A stretch of DNA of 64,000 bases from Marsupella aquatica (lineage: Eukaryota; Marchantiophyta): the NCBI GenBank assembly GCA_973895155.1, contig OZ316897.1, positions 20,150,001 to 20,214,000 of the forward strand, in the 5' to 3' direction. Position numbers and translations under genes: made by a program. The notes beneath the pieces are model-generated. The model did no database searches and had not been told where the DNA came from. It saw only the letters and a program-made list of their open reading frames with translations. This document shows, one piece after another, positions 37,566-52,677 of the stretch. Numbering within the stretch: position 1 is the stretch's first letter; each line of letters starts with the position of its first letter.

Positions 37566-38421
37566 AACTGTCGTTTGAGCTTGGTTTTTGCCTGCGTAGA
37601 AACCTATCTGGTATGAGGCTGATTATGTAACATGGCGAGCTTTTATTGATGTTGCTGTTCTTACGTCTCTGAAGAAGCACCAGGTCAAATCAACCGATGG
37701 CCCTCGATGGAGCAGAGAAGGAAGCAGCAGCACGAAAGCATCTTTGTGGCCTGATCGCCTCAACTATGGATGAAGCTTTGTTCAAGATGCTGACTTCAAA
37801 ATGGCAAGAGTTTTCAGACATTGCAGTGGGAACCAAACATAACCTTTGGGACCTGCAGGGGTTGTGCTGAAGGACATGATGAGTACAGAGTTTGCGGTAC
37901 ATGTGCCTGATAAATCCTTCCTAGATTTTCGGCAGTAGGCTGCTTTTGTCAAGTATCACGCTTGGAAACGAGAAGCCTTCCACGTATGGGATTTTTTTGT
38001 TAACCTGCAACGTTTGTATCATCCACATGAAGTTTCCTCTCACCAGAGCATAGAATCCCGTAGTCGTAGGAATCCGCGTTTTTGCCTCCATTGTCTCACG
38101 ATATGGATAGTCATGACCACGAATCCTATAACTGGTCATGATGAAACACCTTTTTCCCTTTATACTACGATTAGTGATTGTAAGGTTCATGAGGACGCTT
38201 TCAGTTACAGCTAAGGTTGTGACAGTGTTACTATTAACAAAGTTGTTTTCCATGCAACTTTTGAAGGTTTGCTTCATCAAGTGAGATTGAAGATGCAGAA
38301 GCCATCATTCCGTTCTCGGAAGATCCAGTGGTGGAGACCAAGGAATTGTTCGAAAGGCAAATTGAGCGTGACATTGTGGTGTGTCTGAGGATGATTCGAG
38401 CGTGGCTGGTGACTTTTAGGA

Positions 38422-38503
38422 GTCAACATTCAAATGGCACTTCAAATTTCTGAAGCTCTTTTCCAAGCGCTTCAGAAATTTAGGGCATCATTTGAATGTT
38501 GAC
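38422..38503. repeat. 82-bp near-perfect inverted repeat (hairpin)
   Basis: Left arm GTCAACATTCAAATG ... AAATTTCTGAAGC pairs with right arm GCTTCAGAAATTT ... CATTTGAATGTTGAC around a loop of about ten bases. It lies in the TIMELESS-derived segment II, but the parent region (about 2760-2850) has only one arm, so the second arm arose in the copy. Confidence 0.85.
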
Positions 38504-39407
38504 GATTATTCCTGCCGTCATCTGAATGCCACAGCGTTTTGTTCTCAGTCGTAATGTACGTTTACGTCCACTTGCCTGGAGTTTGTGAGAGCACATTTCA
38601 TGTTCTCAAAGCCGTGGCAAAACTTCAGCCGACAGTTTGTTTAAGTTCCCTTGTAGAGCTCACAATAATGAGGCCGAATTGTGGAGTTGACAGTAATGAG
38701 GCGGTCTTGTTGGTTTCGAACGTATCCGAGTTGAATTGCCCATGAAGATTTGGGGTGTTCAGGTGCAAGGATGCTGAGCAGTATGCACAACTTATGGGAC
38801 GACTGTAGGATACTGTGATGACTGTCCACCAACTCTTAAGAATTCTGAGGTCGTTTGTACAAAAAAAACTCTTGTTGAATAATCTGGATCAATAATAACA
38901 TGTGAGATAAGGCTTTCTGGAAAGTGTTGTGCACACACAGACTAGAAAATGTAAACATCACGTGGGGCTCGTCTAGACCTAAGCTAGTGTTTGGCAATTC
39001 ATGGAGATGCCACCTGGAATGGCCTGGCCCTACTGCACCTACGATTGACACTTGACAGAGTAGATTGCTTGGAGTTTTGTCAGACAGAGCCAGAGAGAGT
39101 CTGATTCAGATAGAATCAGAATGGAACAGGTCCAGACCTAGGCTTTCTTGCTTTGGGCCGCAGCTCGTAAATAATCCAGCACTTCGACGAGAAATATTTG
39201 AGTTACCTCCCCTGATAGCCTAAACTTTCGGTATTTGTATCGTAAACTAGTAATGAAGTAATCGTAGCATTGCCTTTTCACCCCCAAGGATGAAAATAAA
39301 TCAAACATCCTCGTTGCAATGCCAGAAGTTCAAAAGAAAAAATCAACTTACGTGACTTGTTTGGATTGCTTCAAAATCTTACATGGTTTTGCCCGGATGA
39401 CAGGACA

Positions 39408-39705
39408 CGAAAAAAGTTTTCGCGACCAGCTGTGGAACTTGTGATGACAGTGCTCTAGACTGTTTCACTGTATGGCCTTAATTTATCGTCACTGTCACTT
39501 AGATCAAGGGTGTTACTCTTTCTCTTCCGAAAACTGGTCTCCTTTGAGCCTAATTGTCCGAAAAGGTTTTCGCGACAAGTTATGGAACTTGAAAAGACAC
39601 AACTCTACACTATTTCAACATGGCCTTAATTCATCGTCACTGTCACTTAGATCAAGGGTGTTCACTCGTTTTCTCTTCCGAAAACTTGTCTCCTGTGGAG
39701 CCTAC
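39408..39705 (+). repeat. 148-bp tandem duplication within the TIMELESS copy
   Basis: The motif TCGTCACTGTCACTTAGATC occurs at 39486 and 39634, and the surrounding 148 bp is duplicated. The parent gene has one copy (near 950-980). It happened after the TIMELESS fragment was copied. Confidence 0.8.
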
Positions 39706-39975
39706 TTGTCCGTCAGCTCCACTGTTGTTGATGTCATCTTCACTATCTTTTAAAACTTCAAAGTTGTCGTCTCTCCTGTTTGTTCGAAGACTGGGGTTCC
39801 TGCATGAGCTTGTTAATCTACTGCTGAGAAGATCGTCCTTGCTGTCTTCTAAACCTTCCGATCCTCTAAGACAACAGTCAGTGTTCGTCCTCCTCCTTGC
39901 ACTGAGAAAACTTTAACTACAATTAGCGGAAACCGACCAAAAACGTAGATTGCACAAAGGGGTTCCATTAGTGTC

Positions 39976-42900
39976 ATTCCAGTTACTTGTCCTCTCAGGA
40001 GGAAGGACACAGATTGTAGACGCCATCGTTATAAGGTCATTTCGACGAGCCATGACTAACAACTGACCAGGCCATGCGAAAGAGAACAATGGACCACTCC
40101 CAGATCAAAACTGAACACTGCCAGAGCATCAACGATAAAAATCACGAGTATGCCAAAGCATGGCAGAGCACCAACACCAGGTATACAGGCAAGCAATCAA
40201 AAACCCAAAATGATAAACCGAAGAAAATTCTTCCCAAACGAGCCAACCAACTCCGATGTCGCTCCAAAATTTAAAAAAGTTTGAACGGCTCCAAGAGTGG
40301 TGAAACCACTACAATCTGCACTTCAATTCGCGCTTTAGCGAAGGAAAGCCACCCGCCCCACACACATGGCAACGCACTCTGCACTCTCCCTTCTCTTGCC
40401 GCCGGTTTTCAAAGGCACCTGATAAGAAGAAGCGGATCTCCTTAGATTAATTTATTACCAAATGTTTAATCTCCCCTAGATTTAAGCATAACCATTAGAT
40501 TCTCGGTAGTGGGGTCCATGGCGAGGTGGAACTGGCCAGTTGAAAACAAAAGCCCTTAAGGTGGCTAATACTTTTCGATGAGATGGAAGTTGACAAATCT
40601 TTGTCACTGAAAATAAGTGTTGGGTAACCCATGGCCCCAACGGGATGAATTAGTCACCCAGTGGCCATGGGTAGAGAAAGGAGCAGGGTGAATATAATTC
40701 AGTTCTAGTTTGATGTGAAAACTGTGAAATTAGACCACCCTCAAAACAGGCAATTCAGGGCTAGGGTTCCTTGGAAAGCCATTTATGGCTCTCCATATAA
40801 ATGCCTCTCCATACCTGCAGACTGCTGGCCGAAACGCCTGCGAAAATATAATATAAATCTTTTAAGAGATGCAACAGGCTCTTGGTGGAATGATAACCCA
40901 GTCTAGTGGGGAGGCACAGATAGAGGGTTTGAATCTCATTGGTGATCATTGTGTTGTTAACATAAATCACACACAAAAGTGGGGTTTACACAGCTTTTGA
41001 GACTCGTCTAAAAATGTGTATTTGTTTTTGGTTTTTGTGAGCGAGAGCAAAGGTGTGAGCAGGAAGCCGTCGGTACAAATGTCATTAATCACATTCCAAA
41101 GAATAGTCTCGTTGAATAACCGGCGAAATGTCATAAGGTCTAGGCGATGATGACAAGGGTTATGGCTCATAAGTATCCATTAGAAATATGAAGACGGTTT
41201 ACGTTGCCGGCCATGCCCAATTATGTCCCCTTCATTACTTCGCAGGTAATTGATGTCTCAGAGTGTTTTACTGTTTTGTTATTAGGCGTTTGGCAGTGGT
41301 CCTTCTATATCCACCGGAAATTCAATTCACGCAGCTTTGACGCGGAGGCGTGTGGTACTGTGATCTCATTAAAAATAGCACGGGGTGCAACATTATTACA
41401 GTAAGGGAATTAAGGAACAATTCATGGGATTCCCTGTCTGAACGAGGCAACATCCTTCTGAAGTGGTCGAGGCAATATTTGACCAGCTTAAAAAAAGAAA
41501 GACTGTACCCATCACTGGAGTAATCAATAGCGCGTGATCCAAACATTCACTTTGGGGGGCGATTGGCTATGCGCGTATTACCATTGATCTACGGGTGTAT
41601 TAGGTTAATTACATTATTTGAGTTCGCGATGTTGATTAATAATGTGCTGTGATGAAAAGGTAATGCTCGGATGGGCACTACCATGACCCTTGCAACCCGG
41701 ATGGACCAGGTTACTGTTCACTAGGAAAATATGTATGTTTTTTACAATGAAAGTGCTATTGTAATATAACAAAGGTTTTCTACACTTTCTTCGACTATAA
41801 AAGTGCTCGCCTAACCAGGTATTTTGTCAAACTTTTGATCTTGCACAAGACAAAGAATTACAGAATATTTGGGGAGGAGCCCAGCTCAAATATGAGACAT
41901 TACAAAAATGGTGGTCTTGAAATATATAAGGGCAGATTAGAAAATGGGAAGTAAATTTAATTCAGACACAATAGCCTGACAGAACTCATATGAGTTGAAA
42001 CGGCCCCCCCAAAATTGTAATTTCAAGACAAGTTTTGGTTAAGAATTTCATGAAGCATGAGAGAAAGTAGACTGAGAAAACTTTTGAGTGGTGAAAAATG
42101 TAGACGACCAGCAATCTGACCAATAGAATTGAACAGTTGTTACAGATAAACTGTTAGATACCCAGTAAGTTCCAGTTCATTGACAGGTCTTATTAGTTTT
42201 GTCACTCCCACTGCACTAGAAAAATTGTTGATTTAGTCTTCATCTTTGGTCTTGCTTCCCTCCTAGTATGGGCCTCACTGGTCTTCTGGGTACCGCAACC
42301 TTGGGTCAACCCGGGTGGCAATCCCCTTTAGTGGGCCACCCTTATCCTTGTCATATTTGGCTGGAATTCAGCTGGTTTTTTGAGGAAAGGAATAAAGTGA
42401 CCACGTGAAAATCTGAACTAGTTAAAGTACAAACTGAAGCCAAGATGGAGAACCATGTTGGACATTATGGACCACATTATGGTGACCCATCCGAGTTAGG
42501 GTCACATAAAGTCCTAAAATTATTTTTGGTTTTGCACCTACAACACAACTAGAGAAGGAAAACAACAGCCCAAATATTTCATGTTAATATAATGAAAATT
42601 AATCAAATGAAATCTACCCCTCCCCATTTAATGAAAAAAACTCAGCCTAAATGACCAGAAATTTGCTCTCACTTTGATGGAAGCAGAAGTTCTCTAACAT
42701 ATCAGTAACATCTAAAAATATTTTAAAGCAATGAATATCACTTTATTACAATTAAAAATCAGACGTGTGATGAACACTTCGTTTCCTAAAGTTATTACAA
42801 TTAAATTAAATGTTTTTGGGAAATGTGGTTTTCGCGGGTTTCGGAGACCAACCTTGTGGTCCATGGGACCTACAAATTCAGTTAAATTAACTTTTCACTA

Positions 42901-44500
42901 TTTTGCCAAGTTACCATCACGGCTAGTGCCAAGAACCGGCAAGGTTTGACGGTCCCACGGACATCCGTTATGGCGGCCCGTCGGCGCCCCTGTCAGCTTT
43001 GCTCGTTGGCCAAGTCTGCAATCGAGACTCGGTGGGGCAGGGAGGCCAAGGACCGAGCAGCGAGCCTGGCCCGACCTGGTGGAGTGGTGGAGGCCGACGC
43101 CGAGGAGGGTAGCGACCGGTAAAGGAACGCGGAGCGGCGGAGAAGTCTACTGCCCTGTGGGACGGCCTTAGGTCGTGGGACGACCCTCCCCGACGGCTCC
43201 CAGATTAGTAAAGCGCAAACCGCGACACGAATGCCGTCGTTGTCGCCGTCGATCGGTGAAGCACACCTGTTTGGGTCTTCGGATGACTCGATGACTTTTC
43301 CTTGTTGTAATTACACAAGGCTTTTGATGACGCCTGGACCGTAGCAAACGCTTCATTAATTATTGTTTTTTTCCTTCCCATCCTGTGTGAATGACAAGGG
43401 TGCTAGTAACATTCTTTATCTGATTTCGAAACATTATTTGCTGACAATCACGTCTCTCTTGATGGATGAAAGATGACTGTTGGATTTCAGCTAATGGGGT
43501 AGGTGACTAGATAAGAAACTGGCTAGGTAATTTTTGCCGTAAGGGGTGATATTTTTTGGGGAGGTGGAGTGTAGCAAATTCTGCCACTTAAAAAAAGGTG
43601 GTTGCAAAGCTCTTGGTCTAGTACAGTCATACCATAGAGGAGTGCAGATAGGAAGACAATACCGCGGTAGAGATCATTGAGAGACTGGAATAATACCTAA
43701 TGCTATCCTTGCTTCGTGTGGATGATTGAAGGTAAAAGGTGTCACGATTGGGGTTACATGGTTCATAGGCTAGGTCCAAAGGAACATCATTTTCTATTAT
43801 TTGTTTTGGTTTATTAATTTTAAATGAATGTACACAGTCTGAATAGTCAATGGTCACATCAATATGTTTTGAATATTTTACATCACAAAATTATTGTGGG
43901 ATTTTGCGAAACATGCCATGCAATAAATTTGTGGAACATGTACTATATAGTCAACCCATTATTTTGTCTCTCGTTTTAGTTTAATTGGTGCAATGACTTG
44001 TTCCCATTGTTGTCTGGTTAACAAAGTAACTCTGGTTAAACTTCAAATGATCAAACAATCAAAATCCTAGTAGTTTCATCATCATATGCTTCACCACTCT
44101 CAAATTAACTTTATTAAACTTGCCATTTTGGGATGGGGGATTGGGGCAGCTAAACCAGGACTGAGCGGGTAGGGCAAGAACAAAATAAAAGACAAAACCC
44201 ACCAAGGGTGCTGCAGATAGGCTAGAGTACATGGATGACGGTGATTGCAAGCTTGTTTCAAGTTAACTATAGTCAGTGTATGTTTAAAGAACAAGTAAAA
44301 ACGACAAAATCATACTTAAATTGAAAAGAAAGAAACTAGAAAGTATATCTTTCTACCACAGTGACACTGTAAATAATAAATCTTACATCTAAAGCATTTT
44401 GTCATTGCGCGAACTGGGTCGACACTACCGGACACGCCGCCGTCAGAGTAAAGTGAACACAGTATCCCGTTGCGGTTGTAGGCCGCCGTCGACTGCGCCG
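39976..44500. other. Gene-poor 4.5-kb spacer
   Basis: No coding region, RNA gene or element with recognisable ends was seen on either strand. A GC-rich block stands out at about 42940-43280. The remainder is AT-rich, with scattered short frames and no conserved motifs. Confidence 0.5.
42940..43280. other. GC-rich island of unknown origin
   Basis: About 340 bp that is much more GC-rich than the DNA on either side, with many CG dinucleotides and short direct repeats (GTGGGACGG / GTGGGACGA near 43157-43180). It has no long open frame and no match to a family I recognise. It could be a fragment of a structural RNA spacer, an LTR, or an old promoter. Confidence 0.35.
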
Positions 44501-45848
44501 GGACCGTGAAAGGACTGTACACAGTACACTGCTGGAGCGCAGCACCTTGCTACAGAGGGAACAGTTCCATTTCCCGGTCAGAAACAACCTTCCGGTAGTG
44601 ACAGGCTCTCTGTCAAAGAGCCCCGGCCCGGTGTGCCCTGCCCCACGCCCGACGGCGGGGCGCTTCGTCGTCACTTCGGCTTCTCGTCCACCTCCAGACC
44701 TTCAGTCCTCCGTCCTTGCTCTGACGCTTCCGCTCCGTTCTGACATCACAGTCATCGCATCGCCCGGGCAGGCAGGCAGGGAGGCAGGAAGGCAGTCTGG
44801 CAGAGGAGCAGTGCAGGCAGCAGGGGGGCAGGCACGCACGCACGCACGGGCGGGCCAGCGGGCGGGGTGGCAGGCGGGAGCGCGATTGGGGGCAGGTGGG
44901 CTGGGTGTGCGAGCAAGAAGACTCCTCCTTCTTCTTCAAGCGCTCTCACATGACGGTAACTTTGATCGGGCAGGGGGCAATATGCTGAGTTCGAGCCCCT
45001 CTCTCGTGACGGTAACTTTGATCGGGCAGGGGGCAATATGCTGAGTTCGAGCCCCTCTCTCGTGACGGTAACTTTGATCGGGCAGGGAGCAATATGCTGA
45101 GTTCGAGCCCCTCTCTCGTGACGGTAACTTTGATCGGGCATGGAGAAGATGCGGAGTTCGAGAGCAGCAGTATGAGCGCTGTTTCGGTTGCAATTGGTGA
45201 GACGCACAAAATGAAGGGAAGGGCTGAGGTAATTAAGTAAGAAAGCGGGGGAGTGAGCGAAGGTCGGGGCACACTGGGGCAGGGCAGGGTTGGAGGGGGA
45301 CGTGCAGATAGGCACCTTTATCCCAGATAGGCGTTGGTCACTGCCAGATCACAGAGGCAACACGAGAGGCGAGGCGAGGCGAGGAGAATATCGAGGAGAG
45401 GGGAGGAAGGGGACCGGCGTCGAGGAGGAGATGCGAAGATTCTTCGTCGGTCGAACGATCAGGAAGTTCAACAGAGGGCGAAGAGAAGAGAAGAGCGAAG
45501 AAGCAGAAGCAGAAGAAGAAGGAGGAGGAGAGGAGAGGAGTGGAGTGGTGTGGGTGAATCGCGGAAGCAGAGAAGGAGGAAGGGAGGACGAGCGACGACG
45601 AGGTGGGCTTGTCTTGTTGCGTTTTAGGCGTCGAGAAAGGAGGAGAAGAGGTGACGAAAGGAGAAGCGTATAGCCGATCTGGCGTTGGGGCGGAGGTGGA
45701 GCTTGTTTTGTTGGGTGGTTTTGTGTGGAAGGCTTAGGTGAAAGAAAGCTGAAGCGGAGTCAGGAGAGGGAGTGGGTGGTAGTGCTCATGTCCTTAGAGA
45801 GAGGGCGAAGACGAGGAAGGTGAGAATACGAGCAAAGGGGAGGCAGGC
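44501..45848 (+). promoter_or_regulatory. 5' flank and probable long 5' UTR of the CDPK gene
   Basis: GC-rich (44640-44900, with GGCAGGCAGGCAGG and CACGCACGCACG runs) and then strongly purine-rich (45360-45660, GAGGCGAGGCGAGG, AGAAGAAGAAGG). The purine-rich part, short of ATGs in good context and just before the kinase start, fits a long 5' UTR. The transcription start cannot be fixed from sequence. Long frames on both strands here are products of low-complexity composition. Confidence 0.5.
44952..45175 (+). repeat. 56-bp tandem repeat, four units
   Basis: Units start at 44952, 45008, 45064 and 45120 with exact 56-bp spacing. Each begins GACGGTAACTTTGATCGGGC and continues to a GAGTTCGAGCCCC block. 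The first three are nearly identical; the fourth diverges in its right half. They lie about 0.7-0.9 kb upstream of the CDPK start codon. Confidence 0.92.
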
Positions 45849-50027
<4,179 letters not shown>

Positions 50028-52677
50028 GAGAGCACTTTTAAAGATCAATGGTTAAACGAATCAAAGGTCATCACAGACCTTATTGTGGACCTGATCAGAG
50101 CCTTTCTACAACCTTCTTATTGAGTCGCTGGGCAGGGCCCCCTGGTGTGGGAAGGATACTATCTAAGGGTTCTGCCTCAGTCGTCTGCCTTCCGAGTCTT
50201 CGGTAACCTATGGATTTGATCTTCGACTTCCAGGAGAGACGAGCTTTAGGGGTGTTAAGTGGGGTCGTAGACATGTACTATCTGTAGAGATATATGCAAA
50301 GCGGGATATCAAAGACATGGAGGAGAAAGAGTGCAAGCTTTTGAGCCTTCAAGCATCTGTAGTTTTAAAGGCATTGATAAGGCCTGCCCGTGACCCTGCA
50401 CTGGGGTCATGTCCCCATGAGTCTGTTATTTGCAGGATTGGTTTTCGGCAAGCTGATTCTCACATACCCAGTTAGAATGTTTGTTAGCAAATTAACCAGG
50501 TTGTCACTGGCTTGGAACCTGGAGGAGTTGTTGTCTACATGTGGATTCATTGGATCTACCTCTGAGTTCTGAGTTTAGCCAAGAAGGTCTGGATACAGTT
50601 CGTTGGAAGTTTCCACATTGTCCAAAGCTGACAGTCGGACGGTGTACAAAGAAGAGCTGCATATTTTGTACAATCATTCTTGTGAAATGCTTGCTTTTGG
50701 GTTCCTTCAGCAGGTAGAGATTTACCCTTACTCCCAGATTTCCTGGCTGGCCTCTATGCCTGACATGACTAGGATGATTTCAGCCAGTGAGAATCTTGGG
50801 GGACCACTAATCCAAACATGATCTCCGACTGTAGGGTGGCGAACAGTTTCCGGTGCTTAAATGAGAGTTTTGGGAACCTCAAGGTCGTTGGCTTGGTAGG
50901 TTTTGAGTGAGAAAAATGAAATTCTTCTGGGGGATGTGTGTCGTCAGTGACATGGACATTCTAGAGTTTTTCGTGTTCGACTATGAGAGAAGGAAATACA
51001 TCCCCAGCTGAGTCTTTTCTCCATCAAACCGGAAGACAGCGGGGGCTGTTAGAAGAGCATCTCCTTGGCAAATATCGTGGATTACACGTATCATTTGTCA
51101 ATTGAATTTTATTCTTCCTATCATTTCGCCTGGCTAAGGCCATAAATCAAAGACGTAAGACTGGCTCAGCGGTAGTCTGCATCATTCCGTAGAACGAGAT
51201 TGTAACACTACATCCTAACTAGTTGGATACATAATTTTTTAAATCAACTAGGGATCTCTTGTGTCAGTAATTTACGTATACCACTAGTTCAAGTGTACCC
51301 ATTTGTATCACAAACCTGTAAGTGTTTAGTCATTCTTTTGATACGTAGGTCAAGCGTACCTCGAGTTTTTTGGACAATTGTGTTCCAATGACATGGTAAT
51401 AATGCATGAAAAAGTTGTGATCTCTCTTTACACCTATTATCACGCTTCACCGGTTGTCACCCTTCAGTTAACTGTCTTCACTTCAAAGAAGGCTCCTTTC
51501 ATTACTGTTTCGGCCTCTATTAACTCTATCAATTACAGTGAAACCTTGATAAGTGCAACCTTCATAAGCCAGATCCCGTGATATATTGCAAAAATTGTTG
51601 TGTAATAAAGGTGCCCAGGTGTGCAGCTTTCCTCCATTCCTGATTAGTGAAATTCTCATCCATGAAAAGTTTTCCAAATAAGACGGATTCCTTCATGTAT
51701 TGCGCTAACTAATTGCTAGCAAGTGCGATAATTCTTAGGGTGAGTAATGTTGCTCAGAAATTGCAGTTACCAACTAGTGACTGTATTTCGGATCTTCCCT
51801 TCCCTCTTCATTAGTCGTGCCTTACATTCGCCGCACAATCTACCCATCACACTACCGTTTTATCTCTTCGTCGATTTCACAAAATACAGGGAATTCAATG
51901 CAACGAGTCGAGACCCTGGCATCAGCAAATTGGGTGATGTTCGTATCAACAACACAAAGCTCCGACGCAAGGTCATCATTTATTTGGCAGACCTAAGCAA
52001 TCCCACCTCTCTACTGCTGAAGTACAAGAAGAAACAGGCTTCCATTGGCTTCTGCGGATGCAAAAACAAACTGTATCCATTTCGTGCCTGTCCCCCACCA
52101 AACAAAAAACCCGAAAACAATTCCATGGACTCATCGTTCAAAACTTTAAATTGCTGTAAGGTAAGCCTAGAAAGCAAACTCAGAGGAGAAAACCCAGGAA
52201 GCAAATGGCAAGCTTGCAGTTACAAGAGACATGGATTTTTTCCAAACCATCGGCGCATCATCTGGAACCTCAACTAGAACTTTTGATTTGACATCATTGA
52301 ACCGTCCCACTTCAAGGGTGAGTGGGGAACCTCACGTACAGCAGAGCTGGGTGTGCAATCATCCCGATGGGCGAGACCGGGATGCCTAGAACACTGACCT
52401 CTTTAAACTCCTAGAAAGAGTTTTACATTCACATTCTTGGTCTTCCGGAGTACCCATTTTCTGATGGGCAAGCCGGTGGTCTGGGAATTGCCCTACTTCT
52501 GTCGAAGAGAGGATTTTGAAAAGCCTCCGAGATACTTCTCCTGCAATTTCACTGTACTTTTGTACAATCTCTGCAATTTAACTCCACAGTCCAGCATGTA
52601 CTGGAAATTTCTATTCAAAAAGAAATTTGGAGCTCCACCTTGAGCACTATTTACATTTCAAACAAACCAAGATGCTT
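50028..52677. other. Intergenic region between convergent CDPK and F-box genes
   Basis: The two genes converge here, so both 3' UTRs should lie within it. A 176-codon plus-strand frame at 51747-52277 has no recognisable domain and is not called. No repeat with clear structure was seen. Confidence 0.45.

Larger units (their letters stand above)
37570..39975 (+). pseudogene. Scrambled TIMELESS gene copy (four segments)
   Basis: A decayed genomic copy of parts of the TIMELESS gene, including introns. Segment I, 37570 to about 38225, is the reverse complement of about 5850 to 5140 (exon 8 and flanking introns). Segment II, about 38226-38818, is the reverse complement of about 3015 to 2385 (exon 13 and start of exon 14). 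Segment III, about 38820-39916, is in direct orientation to about 374-1260 (3' flank and end of the last exon). Segment IV, 39917-39975, resembles 3845-3890. Coding parts carry stops and frameshifts. Segments I and II retain the sense orientation of the gene, whereas III and IV are inverted relative to them. Confidence 0.85.

Noticed and set aside
44547-45673. Several open frames of 100-187 codons on both strands before the CDPK start
   Set aside because: They are produced by the 56-bp repeat and by purine- or GC-rich low-complexity DNA; frames on both strands overlap each other and none has a domain.
51747-52277. 176-codon plus-strand open frame between CDPK and F-box genes
   Set aside because: No recognisable domain, no promoter context, and it falls where 3' UTRs of two convergent genes are expected.
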